Assembly: GCF_028622115.1 (NCBI RefSeq)
Contig: NZ_CP097263.1
Coordinates: 3,968,001-4,032,000, forward strand
DNA from: Kutzneria chonburiensis
GTDB taxonomy: Bacteria > Actinomycetota > Actinomycetes > Mycobacteriales > Pseudonocardiaceae
Direction of reading: 5' to 3'
DNA: 64,000 nucleotides
Below, one piece after another: positions 1-7,633 of this stretch (the stretch's first letter is position 1; the number at the start of each line of letters is the position of its first letter). A program made the position numbers and the translations under genes. The notes under the pieces were generated by a model. It saw nothing but the letters and a program-made list of their open reading frames with translations, had not been told where the DNA came from and ran no database searches.

Positions 1-198
1 GCGGTGCCACGACCGGTAGCGGCCGGCGAGCGGCAGATGGGCGTAGAAGCCGGTGCCGACGTCGTCGCATTCCAGCCGGAGCTCGCCGGTGAACGCGACC
101 TCGCCGATACCGACCGGGCCTAGTTCGGTGAACCGATAGGTGGACACCGTGACGTCGTCCTGCGGAATGGTGTCGATTGTCGACGTGCGCAGCTGCAT
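1..198 (-). CDS. AraC-family regulator, N-terminal part only (runs off the window)
   Basis: The first 66 codons of a gene reading leftwards are present, starting at the ATG whose complement is 196-198 and open to the window edge. The visible residues (GEVAFTGELRLECDDV, FYAHLPLAGRYRSWH) resemble the N-terminal AraC_binding_2 sensor fold found in actinomycete AraC/XylS-type regulators, in which a short beta strand ends in a 'lPLxGxxr' motif. The HTH half would lie outside the window, so the regulator assignment is inferred from the sensor domain only. The gene diverges from the methyltransferase at 384. The 185-bp spacer between them holds both promoters and no other gene. Confidence 0.5.
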   Translation of the reverse strand, partial: MQLRTSTIDTIPQDDVTVSTYRFTELGPVGIGEVAFTGELRLECDDVGTGFYAHLPLAGRYRSWHR

Positions 199-383
199 GT
201 GACTTCCCCGGATCCGGCCGATGCCGGAAATTGTACGGCTCCGGCCAAAAGTGCATCGAATTCGCGAATTCGGGACACCGTTCGGGCATCGGCCGGCGGG
301 TGACCCGGGTCACAAGGTTGGTTAGCCCTACTAAGTGATACGTTCGGTGAGCAACTGACTACGCGATGTCGGGAGGGTCACCG

Positions 384-1235
384 ATGACGCAGCAGGCCGA
401 TTGGGACATCGTCACGGATGTCGGCATCACCGCGCTGGCCGTGGCCGCCGCGCGGGCGATCGACAGCCATCGTCCGCGACCGTTGGTGTCGGATCCGTAC
501 GCCGAGCTGTTCGTCGCCGCGGCGCGACCGGAGCCGGCGATGCCGGTGCGGCCGGCCGACGCGACCGTGCCGTGGCAGGACATGGCCGACTATCTGGGCG
601 TGCGGTCCCGGTTCTTCGACGAGTACTTCACCGCCGAGAAGACCGGCCAGGCCGTGCTGCTGGCCGCCGGCCTGGACGTGCGCGGCTACCGCCTGGACTG
701 GCCGGCCGACGCCGTCGTGTACGAGCTGGACGTGCCGAAGGTGTTGCAGTTCAAGCAGAACGTGCTGACCGACCAGAGCATCTCGGCGCGGGCCGACATC
801 CGGCCCGTGGACGTCGACCTGCGCGATGACTGGCCGGAAGCGTTGGCACGGGCCGGTTTCGACCGCACGGCACCGAGTTCGTGGCTGGCCGAGGGGTTGC
901 TGCCGTTCCTGCCCAACGACGCCGTCGAACGGCTGTTCACGCTGGTCGACGAGCTGGCCGCGCCGGGCAGCCGGTTCGCCATCGAGCACGTCGACATCGA
1001 CGTCCGGGAGCTGGAGAACCTCCAGCCCATGGCCAGCATGGCCGAGGACTTCGGTTTCGACATCCTCGAGATGTGGCCCAGCAAGACGTTCGCCCCGGTG
1101 GCGTGGCTGGCCGACCACGGCTGGCGGGTCACCAGCACGCCCATCGTCGCCGTGGCCGAGGGCTACGGCCGGCCGCTGCGGGACGAAGCGGCCGGCCTGC
1201 GACACACCGTGCTCATCAACGCCGTGAAGAGCTAG
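384..1235 (+). CDS. SAM-dependent methyltransferase, LCM/TIGR00027 type
   Basis: Predicted class I SAM-dependent methyltransferase of the leucine carboxyl methyltransferase-like family (PF04072, TIGR00027), which is greatly expanded in mycobacteria and other actinomycetes. About 283 aa, normal for the family. Visible family marks are the N-terminal 'ALAVAAARAIDS' and 'VSDPYAELFV', the SAM-binding stretch 'LLAAGLDVRGYRL' near residue 90 followed by the acidic strand 'YELDVPKVL', and 'WLAEGLLPFLP' further on. An ATG at 366 is also in frame, but the ATG at 384 has a GGGAGG ribosome site at 371-376 and is preferred. The substrate is unknown; members act on small metabolites. Its stop shares the CTAG tetranucleotide with the stop of the convergent MBL gene, so the two genes overlap by 3 bp. 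Confidence 0.85.
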   Translation: MTQQADWDIVTDVGITALAVAAARAIDSHRPRPLVSDPYAELFVAAARPEPAMPVRPADATVPWQDMADYLGVRSRFFDEYFTAEKTGQAVLLAAGLDVRGYRLDWPADAVVYELDVPKVLQFKQNVLTDQSISARADIRPVDVDLRDDWPEALARAGFDRTAPSSWLAEGLLPFLPNDAVERLFTLVDELAAPGSRFAIEHVDIDVRELENLQPMASMAEDFGFDILEMWPSKTFAPVAWLADHGWRVTSTPIVAVAEGYGRPLRDEAAGLRHTVLINAVKS

Positions 1236-2260
1236 GCCAGGTAGCGGGTCACTCCGTCCACTGTGGACGCACGCAGCCGTCCGTCCCGGACCAGCACGTC
1301 CAGGTGGGCGGAGGTCTCGCCGATGGCCAGCATCCTGTTGAAGAAGTCCATCTCGGACACCTTGCGGTTGTGGCGGGTCCAGCCCATCCGGCCCGCCACC
1401 TCGGCCGCCGTCGCCTCGTCCTGGCCGAGCGCCAGCTCGGTCTCGTCCAGGCGCTTGCGGTGGTGGTCGAGCAGCTCGTCCACGCGCTTGTGGGTCGACT
1501 CGGCGACCGGGCCGTGCGCCGGCAACAGCCGCATGTCCGGGTGCTCACGGACCAGCCGCAGCGAATCCATGTAGTCGCCGAGCGGCAGTTCCTGGCGGAC
1601 CAGCTCGAAGCCGATGGACGGCGTGATGTGCGGCAGGATGTGGTCGCCCGCGAACAGCAGCGACGACTCCACGTCCAGGAACACCACGTGACCGGCGGTG
1701 TGCCCCGGCGTCGGCAGCGCCCGCAGCGTGCGGCTGCCCAGCTTGATGTCCGCGGTGCCCCGGATCCACTCGTCCGGCAGCTCGTAGCCGTCGGGCTGCG
1801 GGCCGCCGCGCTTCTTCATGCCCTCGCGCATCCGGTCGGCCATGTCCTTGGCGCCCCAACGCACCAGGTCGGCCAGCTGGCCCTCGACCTGGCCGTTGAT
1901 CACGGCGTCCAGGGTCGGCTGCTCCCCGATGCCCAGGCTCACCCGCGAGCCGAACGTCCGCCGCAGCGTGATGCCCAGGGTGTAGTGGTCGCGGTGCGCG
2001 TGCGTGACCAGGAACCGGCTGACGCTCTCGAACCCGTGCCCGATGCTGCCCAGCGCTTGCTCAAGGCGATCTCGGGCCTCGTCGAGCGCCCAGCCGGAGT
2101 CGACGAGCACCAGCTCGTCCCCGTCCGCGATCGCGTAGACGTTGACCGCCCGCAGGCCGTCGTTGGGCAGCGGCAGCGGGATCCGGTGCACTCCCGGCGC
2201 CACCTCGAACGCCCCCGGCTCCATCCAGGCCGTCCGGGCATCGGCGATATCAGTTGCCAA
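1232..2260 (-). CDS. MBL-fold metallo-hydrolase
   Basis: Metallo-beta-lactamase-fold hydrolase of the LACTB2/glyoxalase II-like branch. The di-metal motif HxHxDH appears as 'THAHRDHY' near residue 84, followed by 'LPTPGHTAGHVVF' near 185, 'LLFAGDHILPHI' and 'LLPAHG'. The last ~80 residues (RKRLDETELAL, VAGRMGW, FFNRMLAIGET) form the winged-helix tail common in this group. The frame is open upstream to an ATG at 2356, but a TTG at 2260 with AGGAGG 6 bases before it explains the start best and leaves room for the promoter of the divergent GH105 gene. The substrate cannot be told from sequence. The gene ends tail to tail with the methyltransferase, sharing the stop region. Confidence 0.85.
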   Translation of the reverse strand: MATDIADARTAWMEPGAFEVAPGVHRIPLPLPNDGLRAVNVYAIADGDELVLVDSGWALDEARDRLEQALGSIGHGFESVSRFLVTHAHRDHYTLGITLRRTFGSRVSLGIGEQPTLDAVINGQVEGQLADLVRWGAKDMADRMREGMKKRGGPQPDGYELPDEWIRGTADIKLGSRTLRALPTPGHTAGHVVFLDVESSLLFAGDHILPHITPSIGFELVRQELPLGDYMDSLRLVREHPDMRLLPAHGPVAESTHKRVDELLDHHRKRLDETELALGQDEATAAEVAGRMGWTRHNRKVSEMDFFNRMLAIGETSAHLDVLVRDGRLRASTVDGVTRYLA

Positions 2261-2401
2261 AGCCAACCTCCTGTCCGGAGTGTGCCACACAGGCCCGTCC
2301 GGCCTCTTGCGGCTGTGACGCACCTCCGTGTACTCCTGCGGAGAAAGCGCTCCCACAAGCAGGGTCGGGCTCGCCGCCGGTGCCCGGCTTGGAGGTGAAG
2401 C

Positions 2402-3559
2402 ATGTCGATCTCACGGCGGGACTTCGGCCGCCTGGCGGTGTTGACGGGAGGTGCGCTGGCCGTCACCGCGGGCACCGCACAGGCGGCGCCGGCCGCGACG
2501 GACTGGTCCAAGGCGGTGGTCGACTCGACCATCGCCCGCAACCCCGACCCCAAGTCGCTGGGCGGCTGGGGCTACACGCAGGGCCTGTTCCTGTACGGCA
2601 CCTACCTCGTCTACCAGCGCCTGCGCACGCCGTCCTACCTGGCGTACATCAAGCGCTGGGTGGACTACTCCGTCGACAGCAAGGGCCACATCAACGACGC
2701 CTTCAACAGCCTGGACTCGATGCAGGCCGGCAACCTCTTGCTGATCCTGCACCGGGAGACCGGCGACGCGCGCTACCGCACGGCGGCGCAGCAGATCCGC
2801 AACCGGTTCCCGGGCTATCCGCGGACCAGCGACGGGGCGATGTGGCACTCCACGTCGTTCACACAGCAGCTCTGGTGCGACGGCCTGTACATGGCCCAGC
2901 CGTTCCTGGCCAACTACGGCAAGCAGTACAACGACGGGACGTACTGCTTCCAGGAGGCGACCCACAACCTCACCACGTACTTCGGCCATCTCACGTCGTC
3001 GACCGGCTTGCTGTTCCACGCCTATTCGGCCGACGGCAAGGCGTCGTGGGCCAACAAGACCACCCACACCTCGCCGTATTACTGGGCACGGGCGGTCGGT
3101 TGGGTGGCGTTGGCCCACTTCGACGTGCTCGACGCCCTGCCGGCCGGCGACTCGCGGCGGGCGCCGCTGGTCAAGAACGTGCAGCAGCTGGTGAACGCCT
3201 TCGTGAAGTACCAGGATCCGGCCACCGGGCGGTGGTTCCAGGTGGTGGACAAGGGCTCCGACTCGCAGAACTGGACCGAGACCTCGGCTTCCTGCATGTA
3301 CACCTACGCGATCTCCCGCGCGGTGCGGGCAGGCTACGTGCCGTCGAGCCTGTCGTCGGCGGCGCAGAAGGGGTACCAGGGCGTGTTGCAGAAGGTGACC
3401 CTGGGCTCCGACGGCCGTACCAACATCGCCGACATCTGCCCCGGCACGGCCGTCACCGGCTCGCTGTCCGGCTACTACAGCCGGCCGCGCACGGTGAACG
3501 ACCAGCACGGCCTTGGCACGTTTCTGCTGATGAACGAGGAGCTCGCCAAGCCGCTCTGA
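2402..3559 (+). CDS. Secreted glycoside hydrolase family 105 (unsaturated rhamnogalacturonyl hydrolase-like)
   Basis: 385-aa exported GH88/GH105-type enzyme. The N-terminus carries a twin-arginine signal (SRRDFGRLAVLTGG, then TAQAA), so the protein is probably exported folded by Tat. The body is an (alpha/alpha)6 barrel protein with 'GWGYTQGLFLYG', 'SLDSMQAGN', 'WCDGLYMAQPFLANY', 'YYWARAVGWVAL' and a late 'GLGTFLLMNEEL' helix. GH105 enzymes hydrate the 4,5-unsaturated uronic acid left by pectin lyases; the Asp residues in 'LDSMQAG' and 'CDGLYM' are the candidate catalytic acids. Ribosome site GGAGG at 2391-2395. No pectin lyase or sugar transporter is adjacent, so the natural glycan is uncertain. 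Confidence 0.85.
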   Translation: MSISRRDFGRLAVLTGGALAVTAGTAQAAPAATDWSKAVVDSTIARNPDPKSLGGWGYTQGLFLYGTYLVYQRLRTPSYLAYIKRWVDYSVDSKGHINDAFNSLDSMQAGNLLLILHRETGDARYRTAAQQIRNRFPGYPRTSDGAMWHSTSFTQQLWCDGLYMAQPFLANYGKQYNDGTYCFQEATHNLTTYFGHLTSSTGLLFHAYSADGKASWANKTTHTSPYYWARAVGWVALAHFDVLDALPAGDSRRAPLVKNVQQLVNAFVKYQDPATGRWFQVVDKGSDSQNWTETSASCMYTYAISRAVRAGYVPSSLSSAAQKGYQGVLQKVTLGSDGRTNIADICPGTAVTGSLSGYYSRPRTVNDQHGLGTFLLMNEELAKPL

Positions 3560-3644
3560 GCACCTGTGCCCCAAGGGAATTTCCGCGGCGGACCGTCGCC
3601 TTGGCGCGCACCTTCACGCGCGCCGGGCGCGGTCCTCCGCCGGG

Positions 3645-4133
3645 TCACGGCTGGTCCTCACCGCACTCGTCCAGCCGCTCGTTGAGCGTCGTCGCGATGG
3701 CGCCGAAAGCGGTCAGATCCTCCGGGGCGAGCACGTCGACGACCAGGCGGCGCACCTCGGCCACATGGCCGGGAGCCGCGGCGGCCAGGCACCTTGCCCC
3801 CTCGTCGGTGAGGACGGCGAGCGTGTAGCGCCCGTTGGCCGGATCGGGCTCGCGATACACCAGTCCACGGCGTTCCAGGCGCTTCACCAGATGCGACAGC
3901 CGCGACAGCTCCAAACCGGCCAGTGCGGCCAGCACCGACATCCGGATCCGGCGGTCCGGCGCTTCGGCTAGGCCGACGAGGACGTGGTACTCCACCACGC
4001 TGAGGTACGAATCGCGCTGCAACTGCTGGTCGAGCGCCGCCGGCAACCGGGCGACGAGCAGCGTGACCGCCCGCCAGGCCGCCAGCTCGTCGCTGCTCAA
4101 CCATCGCGCCTCGCGGTCGTCGTACGGCTCCAC
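3645..4133 (-). CDS. MarR-family transcriptional regulator
   Basis: 162-aa winged-helix repressor. 'LSVVEYHVLVGLAEAPDRRIRMSVLA' is the dimer-proximal helix and DNA-binding entry, 'LELSRLSHLVKRLERRGLV' the recognition helix, 'PANGRYTLAVLTDEG' the wing. Two in-frame GTG codons are possible; the one at 4133 has GGGAGG 6 bases upstream, whereas the one at 4139 abuts it. The gene diverges from YceI and the esterase. The 77-bp spacer contains two copies of a near-palindrome, so the most economical reading is that this protein represses both itself and the yceI-esterase operon. The ligand is unknown. Confidence 0.87.
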   Translation of the reverse strand: MEPYDDREARWLSSDELAAWRAVTLLVARLPAALDQQLQRDSYLSVVEYHVLVGLAEAPDRRIRMSVLAALAGLELSRLSHLVKRLERRGLVYREPDPANGRYTLAVLTDEGARCLAAAAPGHVAEVRRLVVDVLAPEDLTAFGAIATTLNERLDECGEDQP

Positions 4134-4148
4134 CAGCACCCTCCCCTG

Positions 4149-4164
4149 ACTTGAACTTTCATGT
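4149..4164. promoter_or_regulatory. Candidate MarR operator 1
   Basis: ACTTGAACTTTCATGT, a 16-bp near-palindrome of form ACTTGAA-nn-TTCAAGT with one mismatch. It sits just upstream of the marR start. Its TTGAAC could serve as a -35 element for rightward transcription, with TAGGCT at 4175-4180 as -10 (18-bp spacer). Its matching copy is 34 bp away centre to centre. Confidence 0.6.
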
Positions 4165-4182
4165 CATCCTACACTAGGCTCA

Positions 4183-4198
4183 ACTTGAACATTCAAGT
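4183..4198. promoter_or_regulatory. Candidate MarR operator 2
   Basis: ACTTGAACATTCAAGT, matching ACTTGAA-nn-TTCAAGT perfectly in both arms. It lies 12 bp before the yceI start and overlaps a possible leftward -35 (TTGAAT on the minus strand). With operator 1 it gives two sites in one shared divergent promoter region, the expected layout for MarR autoregulation with control of the neighbour. Confidence 0.65.
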
Positions 4199-4210
4199 CA
4201 GGAGGTTCCG

Positions 4211-4735
4211 ATGACCATCAAACCGCCCAGCAAAGGTGTCTACCGCATCGACACGCTCGACTCGAGAATCACCTTCCGGGCGAAGCACCAGTTCGGCACC
4301 GGCACCGTGCGTGGCAGTTTCGGGCTGACCGGGGGCGAGATCGCCGTGACCGTTCCGCCCGAGGAATCGACCGTGCACGCCGCGGCGAGCACGCTCAGCT
4401 TCGCGTCCGGCAACACCGCACGTGACCGGAAGGTGAAATCCACGACGTTCCTCGACGCCGAGGCATATCCGGAGATCTCGTTCACGTCGACATCCATCGA
4501 GCAGGTCGACGGCATCTGGCAGCTGCGGGGAGTCCTCACGGCCCGTGGCGCGGCGGCTCCCGCCGAATTCAGCCTCGAATCCCTCCAGGTCGATGCCGCG
4601 GACATCCGCATAGCGGCAACCGGGAAGATCGACCGCTACGCGCACGGCATCACCGCAATGAAAGGCATGGCCGGCCGTTACCTCTGGCTGACCGTCACCG
4701 TCCGCGCCACCCGGCAGCAGGTCGGACCGTCATGA
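4211..4735 (+). CDS. YceI-family protein
   Basis: 174-aa lipocalin-like YceI-domain protein (PF04264). The start 'YRIDTLDSRITFRAKHQFGTGTVRGSF' carries the usual strand pattern and conserved RGxF, and 'DRKVKSTTFLDAEAYPEISFTS' is the family signature. Family members bind amphipathic polyisoprenoid-like molecules in a beta barrel. Some are periplasmic, but no signal peptide is present here, so this is a cytoplasmic form. AGGAGG at 4200-4205 marks the start. The stop overlaps the esterase start in ATGA, so the two are translationally coupled and share the MarR-controlled promoter. Confidence 0.87.
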   Translation: MTIKPPSKGVYRIDTLDSRITFRAKHQFGTGTVRGSFGLTGGEIAVTVPPEESTVHAAASTLSFASGNTARDRKVKSTTFLDAEAYPEISFTSTSIEQVDGIWQLRGVLTARGAAAPAEFSLESLQVDAADIRIAATGKIDRYAHGITAMKGMAGRYLWLTVTVRATRQQVGPS

Positions 4736-6051
4736 CCACCCGGGTCGTGCGGACAGCGGACGGACCCCTCACCGTCACGGAGACAGACGAGCTCCTCGTC
4801 GCGCGCGGCGTCCACTACGGCATGGCCGAACGCTTCGCCCCAGCCGTCGCCGTCGAGCCGTGGACCGACCCGGTCGACGCCACCCGGCCCGGTCCCTACT
4901 GCCCACAGGTGCCCAACTTCATCGAATACGTCATGGGCGACGTGCTGGCCGGGCTCGAGGCGAGCGAGGACTGCCTGGTGCTCAGCGTGCACGCGCCCCG
5001 CGACGCTGCCGGGGCGCCGGTGATGGTCTATTACCACGGCGGCGCGTATGTGACCGGAAGTGGCGAATCGGCCCGGTACCGGCCGACCCGACTGGCCGCG
5101 GAAGGCAAGGTCGTCGTCGTCACCGTGAGTTACCGAGTCGGGATCTTCGGCTATCTCACGCCGACTCGCGAGGGCGTCGAGACCAACCTCGGGCTGCGGG
5201 ACCAGCTGCTGGCGCTCCGGTGGGTCGCCCGGAACATCGCGTCCTTCGGCGGCGACCCGGCGAACGTGACCATCTTCGGGCAGTCGGCCGGCGGCGACTC
5301 GGTGGCGTCACTCCTGCTCAGCGAACCGGCGCGCGGCCTCTACCGGCGGGCCATCACGCACAGCGCGCCGCTGGGCATGCGGGCCGGCCGCGCCGCGCTG
5401 CACCGCGCGGTCCGAGCCGCCGCCGACGAGGCGTTGCGGACGCGTCCCCGGGACCTCTCGGCCGAAGACCTGCTCGAGGTGCAGGAGATCGCCGCCCGAG
5501 CGGGGCGGACGTTCGGCTGGACCGGCGGTATGCCGCTCGGGTTCCACTACGGTGAGTATCCACTTCCGCCGGAGAGCGAGGTGCCGGCCGTCATCGCGCG
5601 CCACGCCCCCGGCATCGACCTCCTCCTGCTGCACATTCGCGATGACGCCCTGCCGCTGGCCCGGATCGACCGGTCCGTCGCGCGCCTGATGAAGCTCGGA
5701 CCAGTCGGGCGAACGGTCGTCGACGGCATCTCGAAGATCGCGACCGCGCGTCTGTTCGATCATCCCGCGCGGCGGCTGGCGAAGGACTGGCGCGCGGCCG
5801 GCGGCCAGGCCGGGCACTACCGTATGGACTGGAAGCCCGACCACACCGACTTCGGCTCCCCGCACTCTCTCGAACTTCCTTTCCTGTTCGGCTCGGACGC
5901 CGACTGGGCGGACGCCGCCATGCTCGGCGAATACGCCGGACACCTCGACGAGCGCCTCCCGATCGGACGTGAACTCCGGGCTGCCTGGGCCCGATTCGCC
6001 CATGACGGGACCCTGCCGGCCCAGACCCCGTATCTCCATCGGCTCAGCTGA
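4732..6051 (+). CDS. Type B carboxylesterase
   Basis: 439-aa carboxylesterase of the COesterase family (PF00135). The oxyanion-hole motif is 'YYHGGAYVTGSG', the nucleophile elbow is 'FGQSAGGDS' with Ser185, and the likely catalytic His is His378 in 'GSPHSLELPFLFG'. It is shorter than typical 480-520-aa members and lacks the usual 'EDCLxLNVYxP' wording, having 'EDCLVLSVHAP' instead. No signal peptide, so cytoplasmic. It hydrolyses carboxylic esters; the physiological ester is unknown. Translational coupling to yceI and the shared MarR operators suggest a response to a lipophilic or aromatic ester. Confidence 0.87.
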   Translation: MTTRVVRTADGPLTVTETDELLVARGVHYGMAERFAPAVAVEPWTDPVDATRPGPYCPQVPNFIEYVMGDVLAGLEASEDCLVLSVHAPRDAAGAPVMVYYHGGAYVTGSGESARYRPTRLAAEGKVVVVTVSYRVGIFGYLTPTREGVETNLGLRDQLLALRWVARNIASFGGDPANVTIFGQSAGGDSVASLLLSEPARGLYRRAITHSAPLGMRAGRAALHRAVRAAADEALRTRPRDLSAEDLLEVQEIAARAGRTFGWTGGMPLGFHYGEYPLPPESEVPAVIARHAPGIDLLLLHIRDDALPLARIDRSVARLMKLGPVGRTVVDGISKIATARLFDHPARRLAKDWRAAGGQAGHYRMDWKPDHTDFGSPHSLELPFLFGSDADWADAAMLGEYAGHLDERLPIGRELRAAWARFAHDGTLPAQTPYLHRLS

Positions 6052-6055
6052 CGCG

Positions 6056-6072
6056 GCAATTCCACGAATTGC
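6056..6072. repeat. Short inverted repeat after the esterase
   Basis: GCAATTC-cac-GAATTGC, 7-bp arms with a 3-base loop, directly after the esterase stop. It may be a weak terminator or an operator for the SDR gene that starts 200 bp later. The 6073-6273 stretch shows no other gene; an open frame from 6172 is only an upstream extension of the SDR. Confidence 0.3.
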
Positions 6073-6273
6073 GCTTCGGTTTCCCTGAATTGCCCAGAGT
6101 GCTACCCGGCGGGCCCTGATCACTGCCCGACCGGTCAATCGCCTTGAGCCCGACACTTCGCATACCGCACCATGACGGTCACATTTCACCGCTCAGGTGA
6201 ATCGGGCCGGCCGGAGAAAAAGCGGGACCCGGCACTGCGGCACAGAACAACACCCACCGGAAGAGAAGGCTCG

Positions 6274-7023
6274 ATGACGGACAAGGCACTGGTCGGGAAA
6301 GTAGCACTGGTCACGGGCGGCAGTCGTGGGCTCGGTGCGGCGACGGTCCGCCGGCTCGCGGCCGCCGGCGCCGACGTGGCCATCACCTTCCACCAGCGGA
6401 AGGACAAGGCCGCGAACGTCGTGGCGGATGCACGGGCGGCCGGCGTGCGCGCCGAGCACTACCAGGCCGACCAGGGCGTCCGGTCCGAGGTCGAGGCGAT
6501 GGTGGCACAGGTCGCGGCCGACTTCGGAAAGATCGACATCGTGATCAGCCCGGCCGGGATCTTCACCGGCGGGCCGATGGGGACCGTGCCCGTTGCCGAC
6601 GTCGAGCGGCTGTGGGCGGTCAACGTGCACGGGGTCGTGGCGACCACCCAGGCGGCGCTGGCCCACATGCCGGACGGGGGACGCATCGTCCTGTTCGGAT
6701 CGGTCGCCGGCAAGCGCGCCGGGTCGGCCGGCTTCGCGGACTATTCCGCGAGCAAGGCGGCGTTGGCCATGTACGCCCGCTCCTGGGCGCACGAACTCGC
6801 GCCGCGCCGGATCACCGCCAACACCGTCGTGCCGGGTTGGGCCATGACGGACATGGCGATGCCGCCGGACAGCGACCTCGGCCGGCAGGCGCTGGCGCAG
6901 ATACCGCTCCACCGCTACGCGGAGGCCGAGGAGGTGGCTGACGCCGTCGCCTACCTCGTCGGCCCTGGGGCGTCCTACGTCACCGGCGCCGAGATCGTGG
7001 TCGACGGCGGCTGGAACGCCTGA
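6274..7023 (+). CDS. SDR-family NAD(P)-dependent oxidoreductase (FabG-like)
   Basis: 249-aa classical short-chain dehydrogenase/reductase. The Rossmann glycine motif is 'TGGSRGLGAAT', the catalytic pair is Tyr157 and Lys161 in 'YSASKAAL', preceded by the Ser of 'LFGSVAGKRAG'. The C-terminus 'YVTGAEIVVDGGWNA' is the standard SDR ending. One oddity: the usual NNAG motif reads SPAG ('IVISPAGIF'), so the structural/catalytic Asn is absent. Basic residues after the first strand ('TFHQRKDK') favour NADP(H). The start is set at the ATG at 6274, preceded by AGAGAAGG; a longer frame from 6172 lacks a ribosome site. The substrate is unknown. It converges on the cupin gene across a strong hairpin. Confidence 0.88.
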   Translation: MTDKALVGKVALVTGGSRGLGAATVRRLAAAGADVAITFHQRKDKAANVVADARAAGVRAEHYQADQGVRSEVEAMVAQVAADFGKIDIVISPAGIFTGGPMGTVPVADVERLWAVNVHGVVATTQAALAHMPDGGRIVLFGSVAGKRAGSAGFADYSASKAALAMYARSWAHELAPRRITANTVVPGWAMTDMAMPPDSDLGRQALAQIPLHRYAEAEEVADAVAYLVGPGASYVTGAEIVVDGGWNA

Positions 7024-7077
7024 TCCCCTGTCACACAGCGTGCCGACCGTCAGGCTCGGGCAGCGGATCCCGGTCAT

Positions 7078-7115
7078 CGGCACCGATCCCGGTGTCCTGA
7101 CCGGGATCGGTGCCG
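7078..7115. terminator. Perfect hairpin between convergent SDR and cupin genes
   Basis: Arms at 7078-7093 and 7100-7115 are perfect 16-bp complements around a 6-base loop. There is no clear U-run on either side, so it could work as a stalling hairpin or bidirectional terminator. Its position between two convergent stops fits that role. Confidence 0.7.
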
Positions 7116-7168
7116 CTACACCTTCGACATCGCGTCAGCCGCTGCCCGCGATCGGTTCGTACGCCACG

Positions 7169-7570
7169 TCAGTCAGGCCGTGGCGCACGCAGGTGCGCCC
7201 TCCGCGCCAGCTCTTCGTCGTCCACCATCGTCAGCATCGGCGCCCCCGGCGCACACAGCATCGTCACGACGAACTTCGCCGGCTCGTCGCTCGACGCGTT
7301 CCCGTTCTGGTAGTGGATTTTGTCGCCACCCGGTTCGTACAGCGTCTCCCCCGCTTTGATCACCACTTCCGGCTCGCCTTCCAGCTCGAACCGGATCGCC
7401 CCTTCGAGCACGTAGCCGAAGCACGGCCCCGAGTGCCGGTGCGGCGGCGTCCCCGGGTGCCCCGGTGGCCATTCGACCAGCACCGTCATTCCCGAGGCAC
7501 CCTCAGGAATGAACGGTGGCGTGACGTCTGCCAGCATCTTCGGCCCGACCCCTGAGCCCATGTCGTGCAC
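7169..7570 (-). CDS. Cupin-domain protein
   Basis: 133-aa single-domain cupin. Motif 1 is 'PGHPGTPPHRHSGPCFGYVLEG', motif 2 'GETLYEPGGDKIHYQNGN'. The metal-binding His pair in 'PPHRHSG' and the Glu and His in motif 2 are present, so a metal-binding barrel is likely. Members range from sensors to dioxygenases, and nothing here selects a reaction. The GTG start at 7570 is supported by GGAGG 8 bases upstream. Confidence 0.8.
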   Translation of the reverse strand: MHDMGSGVGPKMLADVTPPFIPEGASGMTVLVEWPPGHPGTPPHRHSGPCFGYVLEGAIRFELEGEPEVVIKAGETLYEPGGDKIHYQNGNASSDEPAKFVVTMLCAPGAPMLTMVDDEELARRAHLRAPRPD

Positions 7571-7633
7571 TGCACCAACCTCCGTAGGTCTCGGTATGCA
7601 GTGAAGACAAGGCGCGGCACCGATCTGTGACAG

